64,000 nucleotides of DNA from Candidatus Acidiferrum typicum (GTDB lineage Bacteria; Acidobacteriota; Terriglobia; Acidiferrales; UBA7541), in contig DLMH01000168.1 of the NCBI GenBank assembly GCA_002478115.1, forward strand, positions 1-64,000. The letters run 5' to 3'. The notes below the pieces were generated by a model. That model was given only the letters and a program-made list of their open reading frames with translations. It had not been told where the DNA came from and did not search any database. The translations under genes and the position numbers were made by a program. Shown here in pieces: positions 41,348 through 49,503 of the stretch (position 1 is the first letter of the stretch; each line of letters begins with the position of its first letter).

Positions 41348-42800
41348 AGAGATTAATGACAATCAGATCGCATTCGCCGAAGTGGAGTTTGCCCTCCCGG
41401 CACAAGGCTTCCGAATCACCTGTGCAATAAGCACTGAAGAAAGCCTTCCCGTTGTCACAGAGTTCGCACTCCGCATGATCCACATCAGTGGAGCCATGCG
41501 ACCTGATCAGATTCAACGATTCTTTGGATTTAATGAGAAAGAAGTCGCCGCTGTAATCAGAACTTTACACGAAGAGCGGCTTGTACGCTGGGAAGATGAG
41601 TCCTTAGAACTCACGCACTATGCGCTCAGTAGATTCCTTGAAAGCTCGGATTCGATACCCCGCTTTTTCAAAATAAGAGATTGGAGCAACGAGGTAAATT
41701 TCGATCTCATAAGTTTTAGTCCCGCCGGTAAACGGCGTCGCTTGGGCAGGGACAACCCCATGATTGAATTGTCTCCTCGCAACCCAAATAAAGAGTCGAA
41801 TACTTTGTACTGGGCAGAACGCTCGTTTCAAGAAAACTATCGAAGGATTCTTCGCCAGGATCGCGTGGAAATATACAAGATATCCGAAGTGGAACCCGGC
41901 GAGCACTTCCAAATTGCAGTTCCGTGCACTTTCAGTTTGAACCTAGGCACTCGCCTGGAGATAAAGCGGTCGATAGTTGAAGAAGCTCTTTCTGACCACC
42001 TAGAAATTTCCAACGCTATCTCTGACGCACTCTCTGCACCGGACGTCTCAGGGAATTCCCAATTGAGTAAATTTGCGGCCTTGTTCGACGATGCTGTGCT
42101 AAACAGATTTATCAATAATGGCACTTTTAATTTTAGTAGTTACGTGGAAAGTGTGCATGTAGCCCGTTCAGTGCGGTACGAGAATGGCACGGAGCCTCTA
42201 CTGGGTAGTCTCACTCTTGCACACAATCGAAACATCCTCGAGCGGTGGATCGAGTCTTCTGTCGCGTCCCCGGAGGGAGCGAGGCAAGGGGAATCCAAGA
42301 GCGCCTTCTGGTTGGGACCTCAATCGCGTTTCTGGTCTAGGTCCAACCGGGTCCGATTATTGACAGATTCTATCAACTCCTTACTGAGGGGCGAGAAATT
42401 AGACAGAGAACATGAAGAGTCTGAGTACGAAAAGCAGAGGAAAGAGTCAGGACTAAGAACTGTTCTTCAGCTAGCTGGCATTCAGGACGTTGCTGAGTGG
42501 GCGCGCGTTCACCGCTACAACTTTGTTCGTCTGTTCGGGACTGGGGGCGAGATTCTGGGCGGAAAATGTGAGTTGTTTTTGGTTCCCAACAAATTCGTTG
42601 TTGTTCTATTTCACTACACACACGATTATCCAATCCCGATACCCTTGGGATTTGTCTCCTCGGATACAGGGCGTGTTGAAACAGCGCGACTCATTTTCGA
42701 ACAACTGACTACTGGAAAACATAAGGCCTACCCGCTCAACCGAGACTCCAAAGAAGAAATAGATTTAAAAAAGGAGTTTTCTGCCTTGGCTTCTGGTTAG
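41334..42800 (+). CDS. Uncharacterised partner of the NERD-kinase-helicase
   Basis: This 488-residue protein overlaps the helicase gene by 14 bases, so the two are coupled. The only part I can interpret is an N-terminal winged-helix-like region (residues about 40-95: MRPDQIQRFFGFNEKEVAAVIRTLHEERLVRWEDESLELT). The remaining 390 residues lack recognisable catalytic motifs and are mixed alpha/beta. A role as specificity, sensor or DNA-binding subunit of the system is inferred from the operon. The ATG at 41334 is preceded by GGGGAG; GTG at 41331 or 41340 are alternatives. Confidence 0.75.
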   Translation: MSVDKEINDNQIAFAEVEFALPAQGFRITCAISTEESLPVVTEFALRMIHISGAMRPDQIQRFFGFNEKEVAAVIRTLHEERLVRWEDESLELTHYALSRFLESSDSIPRFFKIRDWSNEVNFDLISFSPAGKRRRLGRDNPMIELSPRNPNKESNTLYWAERSFQENYRRILRQDRVEIYKISEVEPGEHFQIAVPCTFSLNLGTRLEIKRSIVEEALSDHLEISNAISDALSAPDVSGNSQLSKFAALFDDAVLNRFINNGTFNFSSYVESVHVARSVRYENGTEPLLGSLTLAHNRNILERWIESSVASPEGARQGESKSAFWLGPQSRFWSRSNRVRLLTDSINSLLRGEKLDREHEESEYEKQRKESGLRTVLQLAGIQDVAEWARVHRYNFVRLFGTGGEILGGKCELFLVPNKFVVVLFHYTHDYPIPIPLGFVSSDTGRVETARLIFEQLTTGKHKAYPLNRDSKEEIDLKKEFSALASG

Positions 42801-42928
42801 GTAAAGCACTTTCCTCAGGGTCCTCCCACCTACAGTGTGCCTCCCATGGTTGAAGCTCGGCATGTCGAACGCGTCGGCTATCTGCTTTTGCGTTCGCTGC
42901 CTATGCTTTCAGCTCTCGCCACTGCGAA

Positions 42929-42956
42929 CGGGAGGCCCGGTTAACCGGGCCTCCCG
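42929..42956. terminator. Perfect 28-bp palindrome, terminator of the ArdC-like gene
   Basis: Bases 42929-42956 form a perfect palindrome, so the hairpin works on either strand. It stands 10 bases past the stop of the minus-strand ArdC-like gene and 129 bases past the stop of the plus-strand partner gene, so it can serve both. No strong T tract is present. The 42801-42928 stretch holds nothing else that I can name. Confidence 0.65.
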
Positions 42957-42965
42957 CGAATATTT

Positions 42966-43766
42966 CTATCCGCACGCCATAATCGCGGTGAGAATCTCGG
43001 CGCTGGCGCGCTGCACATGCTCCAAGGATTCAGTCAGAGTGTCCTTATCGCCAGAATACAAGTGGATGTAATCTACCGAATTGCTCACACTTAGGCCAAT
43101 AGCCTCACAAACGACAAAGGCGACTGCTTCTGCCTCGGTCTCACGGACGCGCTTCGTTGTCTCGGCGTGGCGCTCCTGCATGTGAAGAAGGCTATGCGCC
43201 GTTTCATGGGCCAAAGTGGCGTATTCCTCCGCCGCAGTCTGGCCGGGCAGGAGCACGATCTTTCCAGGCGAGCACTGCCCCAGCGCTGGATAAATACTGT
43301 CTGAGTATTCGAGTTGGATGCCACGCTCTTCGATGAATAGTTTCAGCCTTTCTGTGTATCCAGCCGGGTCACCCTGCGCGGAGCCAAGCTCACAAAGCGG
43401 TTCCCCTTCGGTGTCAATCTGGTCGAAAACGTAAACCACCCGAAAGCCCAGAGCGGTCTTGCTGTCATCTTCTTCGGAAGTGGTTTCTTCCTTGCTCCTG
43501 CGAAGCACCACTGGCGCGAGGATCATTATTCCTTTCGCGCCTTTCTTCACGTTTCTGCCAAGCTGCTTCCAAGTATGGAAGCCAGCTACGCGAGTCGCGT
43601 TTGGCCTTTGCGACAAGATGAGTAGAAGATTGTGCAACGAATAGCGATGAAACTTCGCCATCGCTGCAAGATAATTTCTCAACGTCTCACTGTGGCCCCT
43701 TTCCAGTGCCTCGCTAAGCTGTTCGATGGCTTTGCTGGCTATTTGTTTTGCTTGCTCGACTTTCAT
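42966..43766 (-). CDS. ArdC-like antirestriction protein
   Basis: This 266-residue protein has the N-terminal ssDNA-binding ArdC domain (HRYSLHNLLLILSQRPNATRVAGF, then WKQLGRNVKKGAKGIMILAP) and a C-terminal metallopeptidase-like domain with the zinc site HETAHSLLH (about residues 196-204). ArdC proteins shield incoming single-stranded DNA against restriction during conjugation. It has an AGGAGG site, its own terminator and a long leader with a hairpin and the 79-bp repeat. Presence in the element fits its cargo of restriction systems. Confidence 0.88.
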   Translation of the reverse strand: MKVEQAKQIASKAIEQLSEALERGHSETLRNYLAAMAKFHRYSLHNLLLILSQRPNATRVAGFHTWKQLGRNVKKGAKGIMILAPVVLRRSKEETTSEEDDSKTALGFRVVYVFDQIDTEGEPLCELGSAQGDPAGYTERLKLFIEERGIQLEYSDSIYPALGQCSPGKIVLLPGQTAAEEYATLAHETAHSLLHMQERHAETTKRVRETEAEAVAFVVCEAIGLSVSNSVDYIHLYSGDKDTLTESLEHVQRASAEILTAIMACG

Positions 43767-43792
43767 GGTTGTCCTCCTGTTTCGGGGAGTTC

Positions 43793-43823
43793 TTGCTCCC
43801 TTCACCCCACAGCGAGGGAGCAA
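43793..43823 (-). promoter_or_regulatory. Leader hairpin of the ArdC-like gene
   Basis: TTGCTCCC (43793-43800) pairs with GGGAGCAA (43816-43823), 27 bases upstream of the start codon and just before the AGGAGG site on the minus strand. A comparable hairpin of about the same stem length lies in the ssb leader (about 36033-36062). Translational or transcriptional control is possible. Confidence 0.45.
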
Positions 43824-44065
43824 GGACGCGAAGCAGGGGGACACGAGCGAAGAGATTGGCGCGTCCAGGTCGGAACGGGTGGCACTCTTGAGTGACACAG
43901 ACTCTCGTGGCGCGAGAGATGCTAGTGGAGACCGAAGGCGTAACGGTTTACACGCCGGGACGCGGCAATTTCGAAGCGGCAAAAACAGGAGAGTAAGCTG
44001 TACGTCGCTAGGTGAGAAAAGCTGAAACCTTAGCCATGAGCACAACAAGACTTCGGGGCGCTTCA

Positions 44066-44144
44066 AGAAGATTTGTTGGGAGGAACGGGAAAAGCAGAAG
44101 ACGCGAAGCTGCCGGGCGCAGGAATTGGCCCGAAGCAGTGCCCA
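44066..44144. repeat. 79-bp repeat, copy 2 (upstream of the ArdC-like gene)
   Basis: This is the second copy of the block at 36091-36169, with three substitutions. It begins 300 bases upstream of the ArdC-like start codon, further than the ssb copy. The stretch 43824-44318 around it holds no supported gene. An Arg-rich frame runs through both copies, but all three substitutions change that frame's residues, so I do not take it as coding. Confidence 0.85.
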
Positions 44145-44318
44145 GAAAAAGCAGTGGCAGAAAAAGGGAGCTTACCGGAATCGTGAATCAAGTGGGAATC
44201 GAGTCGAAAGGCAGAGGCAGGTCAACAAGTAGAGCGGACCGGCAACAGCAACTCGATAAGTTGGCCAAGGGAACTTAGAACAAACCGAGCTCGCCCGCCA
44301 TGTGCAAGCTGGCTTAGG

Positions 44319-45026
44319 CTAGGATTCGTAGAACGACTTGCCATCGAACTGCTGTGTTGTTCTTCGCACTTCCTCAGACATTTCCCGGCTCTCGATTCGA
44401 GAGCATTTGAGGGACTGAATCTCGTCCAGGTGTGAACAAAGTTTGTCCGCTATCCAGGTACCCATTTCAAATTTATCTGACACGTTGGGGCGATGACCAG
44501 ATTTTAGGACGGGCTCGACTCGCCGTATTTTCACATGCTTTCGATGATCGAAATTGCGTCTCGGGGGAAACGCCTTTGCATACTTGACGACTAAGTCCCG
44601 CAAGGTCTGTTTCACTGCTTCGAAATGGGCAGACTTTAGGCTTTTGGAATCGAAATAAATGTCAACGGTCCCAACTTCCTTGCCCCGCCTAAGCAGGTCG
44701 AATAAGACAGCGGCAAGAGTGAAACACGCGCATGTGGACCAAGCATTGTCCCGTCTTGCCATTCCTAAAGGAATATCATCCGTGGCGTCTGTCTCTCCGG
44801 CCCGGAGGAGTGCCTGATCCAAAGTAGTCGTCGCTACAATCGCCGATCCATCCAGCGATTCGAGCATCGAACAAATTTGTTTTATAACGGGATTCCTGAA
44901 CAGATCGAATCTGGCCGCTGTGCCGTGGCCCCATCTATGCTGCTCAACGGCCCAAGCGCCCATCACGATCTTCGTTTGCCCGGACAGGGCCGGAGAATAG
45001 GATTCGTCCAGAAAGAAGTAGTGCAC
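44319..45026 (-). CDS. DUF3800 family protein
   Basis: The 235-residue protein begins at GTG (45026) with the DUF3800 opening VHYFFLDES, followed by a central region (KEVGTVDIYFDSKSLKSAHFE) and a C-terminal MGTWIADKLCSHLDEI. DUF3800 proteins have an RNase H-like fold, with the first acidic pair in LDES, and are frequent in defence islands and near structured RNAs. The frame is open further upstream, but another gene occupies that part. It lies five bases after the 70-residue gene. Confidence 0.75.
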   Translation of the reverse strand: MHYFFLDESYSPALSGQTKIVMGAWAVEQHRWGHGTAARFDLFRNPVIKQICSMLESLDGSAIVATTTLDQALLRAGETDATDDIPLGMARRDNAWSTCACFTLAAVLFDLLRRGKEVGTVDIYFDSKSLKSAHFEAVKQTLRDLVVKYAKAFPPRRNFDHRKHVKIRRVEPVLKSGHRPNVSDKFEMGTWIADKLCSHLDEIQSLKCSRIESREMSEEVRRTTQQFDGKSFYES

Positions 45027-45031
45027 GGCTA

Positions 45032-45244
45032 TCACCAACGCGGTTTCTGTGCTTCGATGCACCGTCCAATGAAATTGCAGTACCCGATGAATTCCGCAAG
45101 ATTCGCCGAGTCTTTGGGAATAGCTAAATCCTCCATAAAGACGCCGTCCTGAGTAAAGAAGTCGGCAACCAAAAGGTGCTCTTCCTCCGTCACGGAAAAA
45201 TACAAGGTCGTGCCGGGCACTTTGTGTTTCTGAGGCAATGCCAA
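45032..45244 (-). CDS. Small uncharacterised protein
   Basis: This 70-residue protein (TTG start at 45244, just after an in-frame TAA) has a compact, protein-like composition: PGTTLYFSVTEEEHLLVADF, then DLAIPKDSANLAEFIGYCNF. I know no family. It is between the 1135-residue gene and DUF3800, all minus strand, so it is likely part of one operon. It may be an antitoxin or adaptor to DUF3800; that is a guess from size and order. Confidence 0.5.
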   Translation of the reverse strand: MALPQKHKVPGTTLYFSVTEEEHLLVADFFTQDGVFMEDLAIPKDSANLAEFIGYCNFIGRCIEAQKPRW

Positions 45245-45269
45245 ATCTTATGGCTATTTCGGCTGTACA

Positions 45270-45293
45270 CTCATCCAAAAAGAAATAGTGCAT
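45270..45293 (-). pseudogene. Duplicated start of a DUF3800 gene
   Basis: The 24 bases encode M-H-Y-F-F-L-D-E, identical to the first residues of the DUF3800 protein at 45026 (apart from ATG versus GTG). The five base differences are all silent or in the start codon. The following residues do not continue as DUF3800, although the frame remains open. It may be the remnant of a second DUF3800 gene or a relocated start. Confidence 0.4.
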
Positions 45294-45301
45294 TGGAGGT
45301 G

Positions 45302-48300
45302 TCACGCACGGTTTAGCCCGGTCGTCCCATCGTCCAACAATTCTCTGAATCCAGATAATCCACGTGCGTCCAGTCGATTTATCAACACAGCCGCCGTGGC
45401 CTTAGCTTCAGCGTCACCGCTCTTGAGGGCCGCTGCCAGAATGGTCTTAGCTTCCTTGTCCCATCCAAGAATCTCGTATATTTCTTTCACACCTTCAACC
45501 ATCCCACTGAGACATTCGACGGTTAATTTGGGCTTGCTCTCGACGGTCTTGACCAAACGCTTTGCGACCAGGTGGTCAACCTCAACCCTTCCAGTTAGCT
45601 TCAAAACCGCTGCGAGGCGTTCAAGCGCCCACTCATCATCAAAAATATCGCCCGCAAACCACCAGCCAAAAGTCCAAAGCTCATGGACGCGCTTCTCATG
45701 GGCAGCTATAGCACTAGCAATTCGCTCCTCCCATATCGCTTTGAATCGTGAAACCAAGTCGGGCCCAAAATGTTTTTCGTTAGACAAGCTGAAACCGATT
45801 TGATGGAAGCCGTGTCCTACAATGTCTTCCCGCGCTGTGGCAAAGAATTCGGTTAAGAGAGGGTCTTTAATTCCGATGATTCCCCATCCGTACAGCAATA
45901 ACAAATGGACAGCTAGGCTCTCTGAAGCGTCGTAGTGAGCGTTTCGTTTTCCTTTTTCTTTGGGAATGCGCCGAATCGCGGCCACATACTGATCCCGAAG
46001 CAAATCAAACATGACTGCACTCGGATTCCAAGAAAGGACATATCCCTCCCAAACCGCTTTGAGCAATTCGATGTGTTCAGGCTCGGCAGGAAATATCTTG
46101 GAAAGATTGGTCGTCACCCAGGTTTTGTCGAGTACGACCAAGTTTCCCAATCGCTGTCCATAAACTGAGCGGACACCAACTGATTTATCTATTTGCGGAT
46201 CGAGATGGTCTTCAAGCACTTCCTGGACTTCCGGCATCTTCTCTAACCATGCCGGACCTGGTTTGTCTTCCTTTGGATCGGGAAGCAAATGTTTCCTTAC
46301 CCAAAACGCATAGGCAAGGACGGCTTGCATCGCTTTTGGCCGTTCTGTATTCAAGGAAAGTTCAATTGCATCTGTGTCTCTTGCGAGATATTCGGTCTCG
46401 AACTTTTCAGAAGGCTCTGGGTCTTCAACCAGCTCTTCCAGGATGGCCCACAGTTCGCCACGAAGGTCGAAGGGAATCGGGTTGGTTTTTGATTCGATAC
46501 CCATTATGAGAAGGCTGCTGATGGCTCTTAGTGTCCAGCCCCAGTCGGGATCGGTTTCTCTACGGTCTTTGGCTCGACCTTCAATATCGCGTGGTTGTTC
46601 TGACACCCACTGGCAAAGATAAAAAATATTCAACCAGGTGAACTTGATACCGTTTCTGAGAGCTTCCTCAAATCCCTGAATCACTCCGCGAACGTAAGTT
46701 GGATCAAGGCTGATAAATAGATCGGCCATCGAATCAAACTTTTCAGGATCGCTGGCGACAAGGGAAGATAGCTCTCTGCTCAATCCTTCTGACGATGCTC
46801 CCATCCAATCGTTCGGAGGTTCCCAAGTCTTAAGAAATTCGATGATGTCGTCAATGTCAAGCGAAGCCAAATCGGTAGCAGCTTTCGGGCTTCTGTAGCC
46901 CCATGCCCCGCCCGTCCTATAGGTTCCGAACTCGGGATGGTCGGACTTTCCGAATTCAGCTATTAGTTTCTCTAGTTCCTCTTTTTGTGCGTCAGGTAAA
47001 TCTTTGGAAATTAGAGTCAGATGATCTCGTTTCCATTGTTTTATGTATGAATCGATCTGATCTTCGGTAGGGTTTCCTCCATAAAATGTTTCGAATCTTT
47101 TCTTGATCTTTTCTTTGTTCGGGCCAGCCGCAACCCATCCCAGGATTTTCGATTGATTCTCCTTTGAGAGTCGATGAAAAGACTCTTGCAAAAGCAGTGC
47201 GTATTCATGCCAAAGGGAGGTCTTGTTAAAAAGACCTCTACACATCAATGTTTTTGTAAGTAGTTCCGGTGCTGCATCGGGGAAAGTTCGTAACAGGTGA
47301 TGTGCAAGGCGAAGAAAGATTTGCAGTCGCCTCTTTCTAAACAATTTGACTAGTGTTGCAACTTTGGTTTGATCTGTGCGAAGAATTGCTTCGGCAGCAT
47401 CTCGAACAGCCTCAACTAGTTTGCTTTTCGTATCGTGGTCAGAATTTTGACCGTGATCTTCTATGGCTGGTCGCCATGAATGTGAGATGTCATTCGCAGT
47501 AGGCTTCTCACCAGGAAGCCTAGAGAGACGAACGGCTTCCTCAAGGAGATCGCACAACATCGAAAGAGCCTGATCTCTCGCCTTTTCGACCAAAGGCGGG
47601 AGATTGTTTTTGATGATTTCTCCATATTCCCACGAATCAAACTTGGGTTTGGGGTCTTGGTGCCGGAATATTTTGCTGAATTCGTCTTCTTCTTTATCTG
47701 TCGCAATTGCCGTCTGTGGAGGAGGAACAAGGGCCAGCATAGAACGAGCTAGCTCAAGTGCTGGATCAATCTGATTACCTTTCGCAAGATTACCCAAGAG
47801 GTTTCCCATCTTCATCGGCATTACTGATCCAAAATCATTCAGAATCCATTCTTGCATCTTCGGAACGAGTTGCGCCGCGAGTTCAGGAGGCATGTGCAGC
47901 GCAGCTTCGACATAATCCATATGGACCCATGAGTTTGTTGTTTCGGGTATTTCGAGAATGACTTTCAGAACTTCGTTTGGTGCTAGTTCTGCCACTCGCG
48001 CTAGATATCTTGATTGAGGCCATGCCCAAGTCCGTCTTCCTCCAGTTGTGACATCAACCTCGGGTTCTGGCGGATGATCGAACAAGCCCGTCTTTGAAAG
48101 AGGTTCAATCCAAACAGGCGTTTTTAGCTGATTAAAGAAATCTCCCATCGCCACGAGATTGTTTGGACAGTGGTTTCGAATGAAATCAGTATCCTCTGAA
48201 GTCGGCGCATCTTTCTTCGCAATCTCATCCAATTGCTTGTGCCAAGCTGTATAGCGATCTTCAAATTTTTCCAAGACTCTATCGAGAGCATTTTGAATAT

Positions 48301-48709
48301 CATTCCAGAACTGCTTGAACTCGGCGTCTAATGATCTGGGGCGTGAAAGTGCATCTCGATGGGCTCTGGCATGAAGTCCGTAGTCATTGTCCTGGCCCGC
48401 AAGACTTAGCCATGCTTTTGCTACCGGATCGTTGTCAGGTATTTCGAGCGCCGCAAGAATCGCTTTAATTTCGTCTTTGTGACCTTTTGGTTTTTCCGTA
48501 ACGGTTTTCAATACGGCTCGAATGCTGCTATCGATCTCTCTAAGAAGATGTCCAACCAAATGTGTTGTTGATGCTAGAGGGTTTGCATCGCTCATCATCC
48601 AGCACGCATCACGATAGAAAGCAGCAGGACCAGGGCCGATAAGGCCCAAGAGACGATAAATACGCTCCTGTCGCGGATCGCCGAACGCGAATGTGCTAGG
48701 CGCAGTCAC
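45302..48709 (-). CDS. Large uncharacterised alpha-helical protein
   Basis: The protein of about 1135 residues is not a family I can name. It is rich in helices throughout, with HEAT/ARM-like spacing in places (for example NEVLKVILEIPETTNSWVHM, PELAAQLVPKMQEWILNDFG). An N-terminal segment reads YRDACWMMSDANPLASTTHL then VGHLLREIDSSIRAVL. No P-loop, nuclease or membrane helix is seen. The start is uncertain; I chose the GTG at 48709, since upstream residues look non-coding and a divergent gene begins at 48748. It is followed by the 70-residue and DUF3800 genes and probably acts with them as a scaffold or sensor. Confidence 0.7.
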   Translation of the reverse strand: MTAPSTFAFGDPRQERIYRLLGLIGPGPAAFYRDACWMMSDANPLASTTHLVGHLLREIDSSIRAVLKTVTEKPKGHKDEIKAILAALEIPDNDPVAKAWLSLAGQDNDYGLHARAHRDALSRPRSLDAEFKQFWNDIQNALDRVLEKFEDRYTAWHKQLDEIAKKDAPTSEDTDFIRNHCPNNLVAMGDFFNQLKTPVWIEPLSKTGLFDHPPEPEVDVTTGGRRTWAWPQSRYLARVAELAPNEVLKVILEIPETTNSWVHMDYVEAALHMPPELAAQLVPKMQEWILNDFGSVMPMKMGNLLGNLAKGNQIDPALELARSMLALVPPPQTAIATDKEEDEFSKIFRHQDPKPKFDSWEYGEIIKNNLPPLVEKARDQALSMLCDLLEEAVRLSRLPGEKPTANDISHSWRPAIEDHGQNSDHDTKSKLVEAVRDAAEAILRTDQTKVATLVKLFRKRRLQIFLRLAHHLLRTFPDAAPELLTKTLMCRGLFNKTSLWHEYALLLQESFHRLSKENQSKILGWVAAGPNKEKIKKRFETFYGGNPTEDQIDSYIKQWKRDHLTLISKDLPDAQKEELEKLIAEFGKSDHPEFGTYRTGGAWGYRSPKAATDLASLDIDDIIEFLKTWEPPNDWMGASSEGLSRELSSLVASDPEKFDSMADLFISLDPTYVRGVIQGFEEALRNGIKFTWLNIFYLCQWVSEQPRDIEGRAKDRRETDPDWGWTLRAISSLLIMGIESKTNPIPFDLRGELWAILEELVEDPEPSEKFETEYLARDTDAIELSLNTERPKAMQAVLAYAFWVRKHLLPDPKEDKPGPAWLEKMPEVQEVLEDHLDPQIDKSVGVRSVYGQRLGNLVVLDKTWVTTNLSKIFPAEPEHIELLKAVWEGYVLSWNPSAVMFDLLRDQYVAAIRRIPKEKGKRNAHYDASESLAVHLLLLYGWGIIGIKDPLLTEFFATAREDIVGHGFHQIGFSLSNEKHFGPDLVSRFKAIWEERIASAIAAHEKRVHELWTFGWWFAGDIFDDEWALERLAAVLKLTGRVEVDHLVAKRLVKTVESKPKLTVECLSGMVEGVKEIYEILGWDKEAKTILAAALKSGDAEAKATAAVLINRLDARGLSGFRELLDDGTTGLNRA

Positions 48710-48747
48710 GATAACGATAATGCTACTATGTGGGTTAAGGCTGCAAC

Positions 48748-49503
48748 ATGCCACAGACAAGCGAAGAAAAGAAGGTCATTGAAACGCGAGCTTTAATTGC
48801 TGCGCGGAACGCGGGTGTGCCGATCCCAATAGGAGAGACTGCGAGCGAAGAGCCTGACTTTCATTTTGACGAAAGAAGATTGGGTATAGAAGTAAGTGAG
48901 CTAATGCTGCCAGCAAGCAGCAATTTTGGGATCGCGCCCGTGGCCGAAGCTGCCTTCAATCTTCAAGTTGCCCAAATGGCTGAGGAACAATACTACCGTT
49001 CTCCTGATGCCACGCCGGTCAAAGTCAGCCTATATTTTCCGGGTTCAAGAGGAGAGAAACGCGACAAGTTTGCGATGGCCAAAACTCTGGCTGAGTTCGT
49101 GAGAAAGAATGTTCCGACAGGCAAACGATTCGTCACCTTCTCGCCAAGAAGATCGCCAGAGCATTTTGGTTCAATTGTGATCAGTCTTGAGCCAGAGGAA
49201 TGGTGGTGCGCCGAAGGGGCCAGCGTAACACTCTCTGATATCCCAACTGCATTATCGTCACGCATTGAATCGAAAAATCGGAATGTTGCCAAATACCGTG
49301 GCAATCTCGCTCCCAAAGCGGGAATTTGGCTTTTGCTTTACACAGTTACTTCTGTTTCGAGGAGCATGCCAATTCCGCACGGCATTGAAGGTTGGGTCTT
49401 CAAGTCAGAGTTCGACCGTATTTTTTGGTATGTGTGCCTGGGAGATCAGTTTGTAGAAATTCGCAAATCTGAAATTGCAGAGGCAGCCTCTCCATGCCTA
49501 TAG
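48748..49503 (+). CDS. Probable PD-(D/E)XK nuclease-like protein
   Basis: This 251-residue protein shows EEPDFHFDERRLGIEVSEL at about residues 29-47, a spacing like the acidic-...-E-x-S/T/K core of restriction-type nuclease folds. The rest includes SLYFPGSRGEKRDKFAMAKTL and GIWLLLYTVTSVS, without clear motifs. The catalytic lysine is replaced by Ser in ExS, as in some degenerate members. It is divergent from the 1135-residue gene (38 bases apart) and overlaps the next gene by 10 bases. Function is inferred. Confidence 0.6.
   Translation: MPQTSEEKKVIETRALIAARNAGVPIPIGETASEEPDFHFDERRLGIEVSELMLPASSNFGIAPVAEAAFNLQVAQMAEEQYYRSPDATPVKVSLYFPGSRGEKRDKFAMAKTLAEFVRKNVPTGKRFVTFSPRRSPEHFGSIVISLEPEEWWCAEGASVTLSDIPTALSSRIESKNRNVAKYRGNLAPKAGIWLLLYTVTSVSRSMPIPHGIEGWVFKSEFDRIFWYVCLGDQFVEIRKSEIAEAASPCL

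Noticed and set aside
44319..45305. A single 328-residue DUF3800 protein starting at 45305
   Set aside because: The first 90 residues do not fit DUF3800, overlap a better small gene in another frame, and the proper DUF3800 opening begins at 45026.
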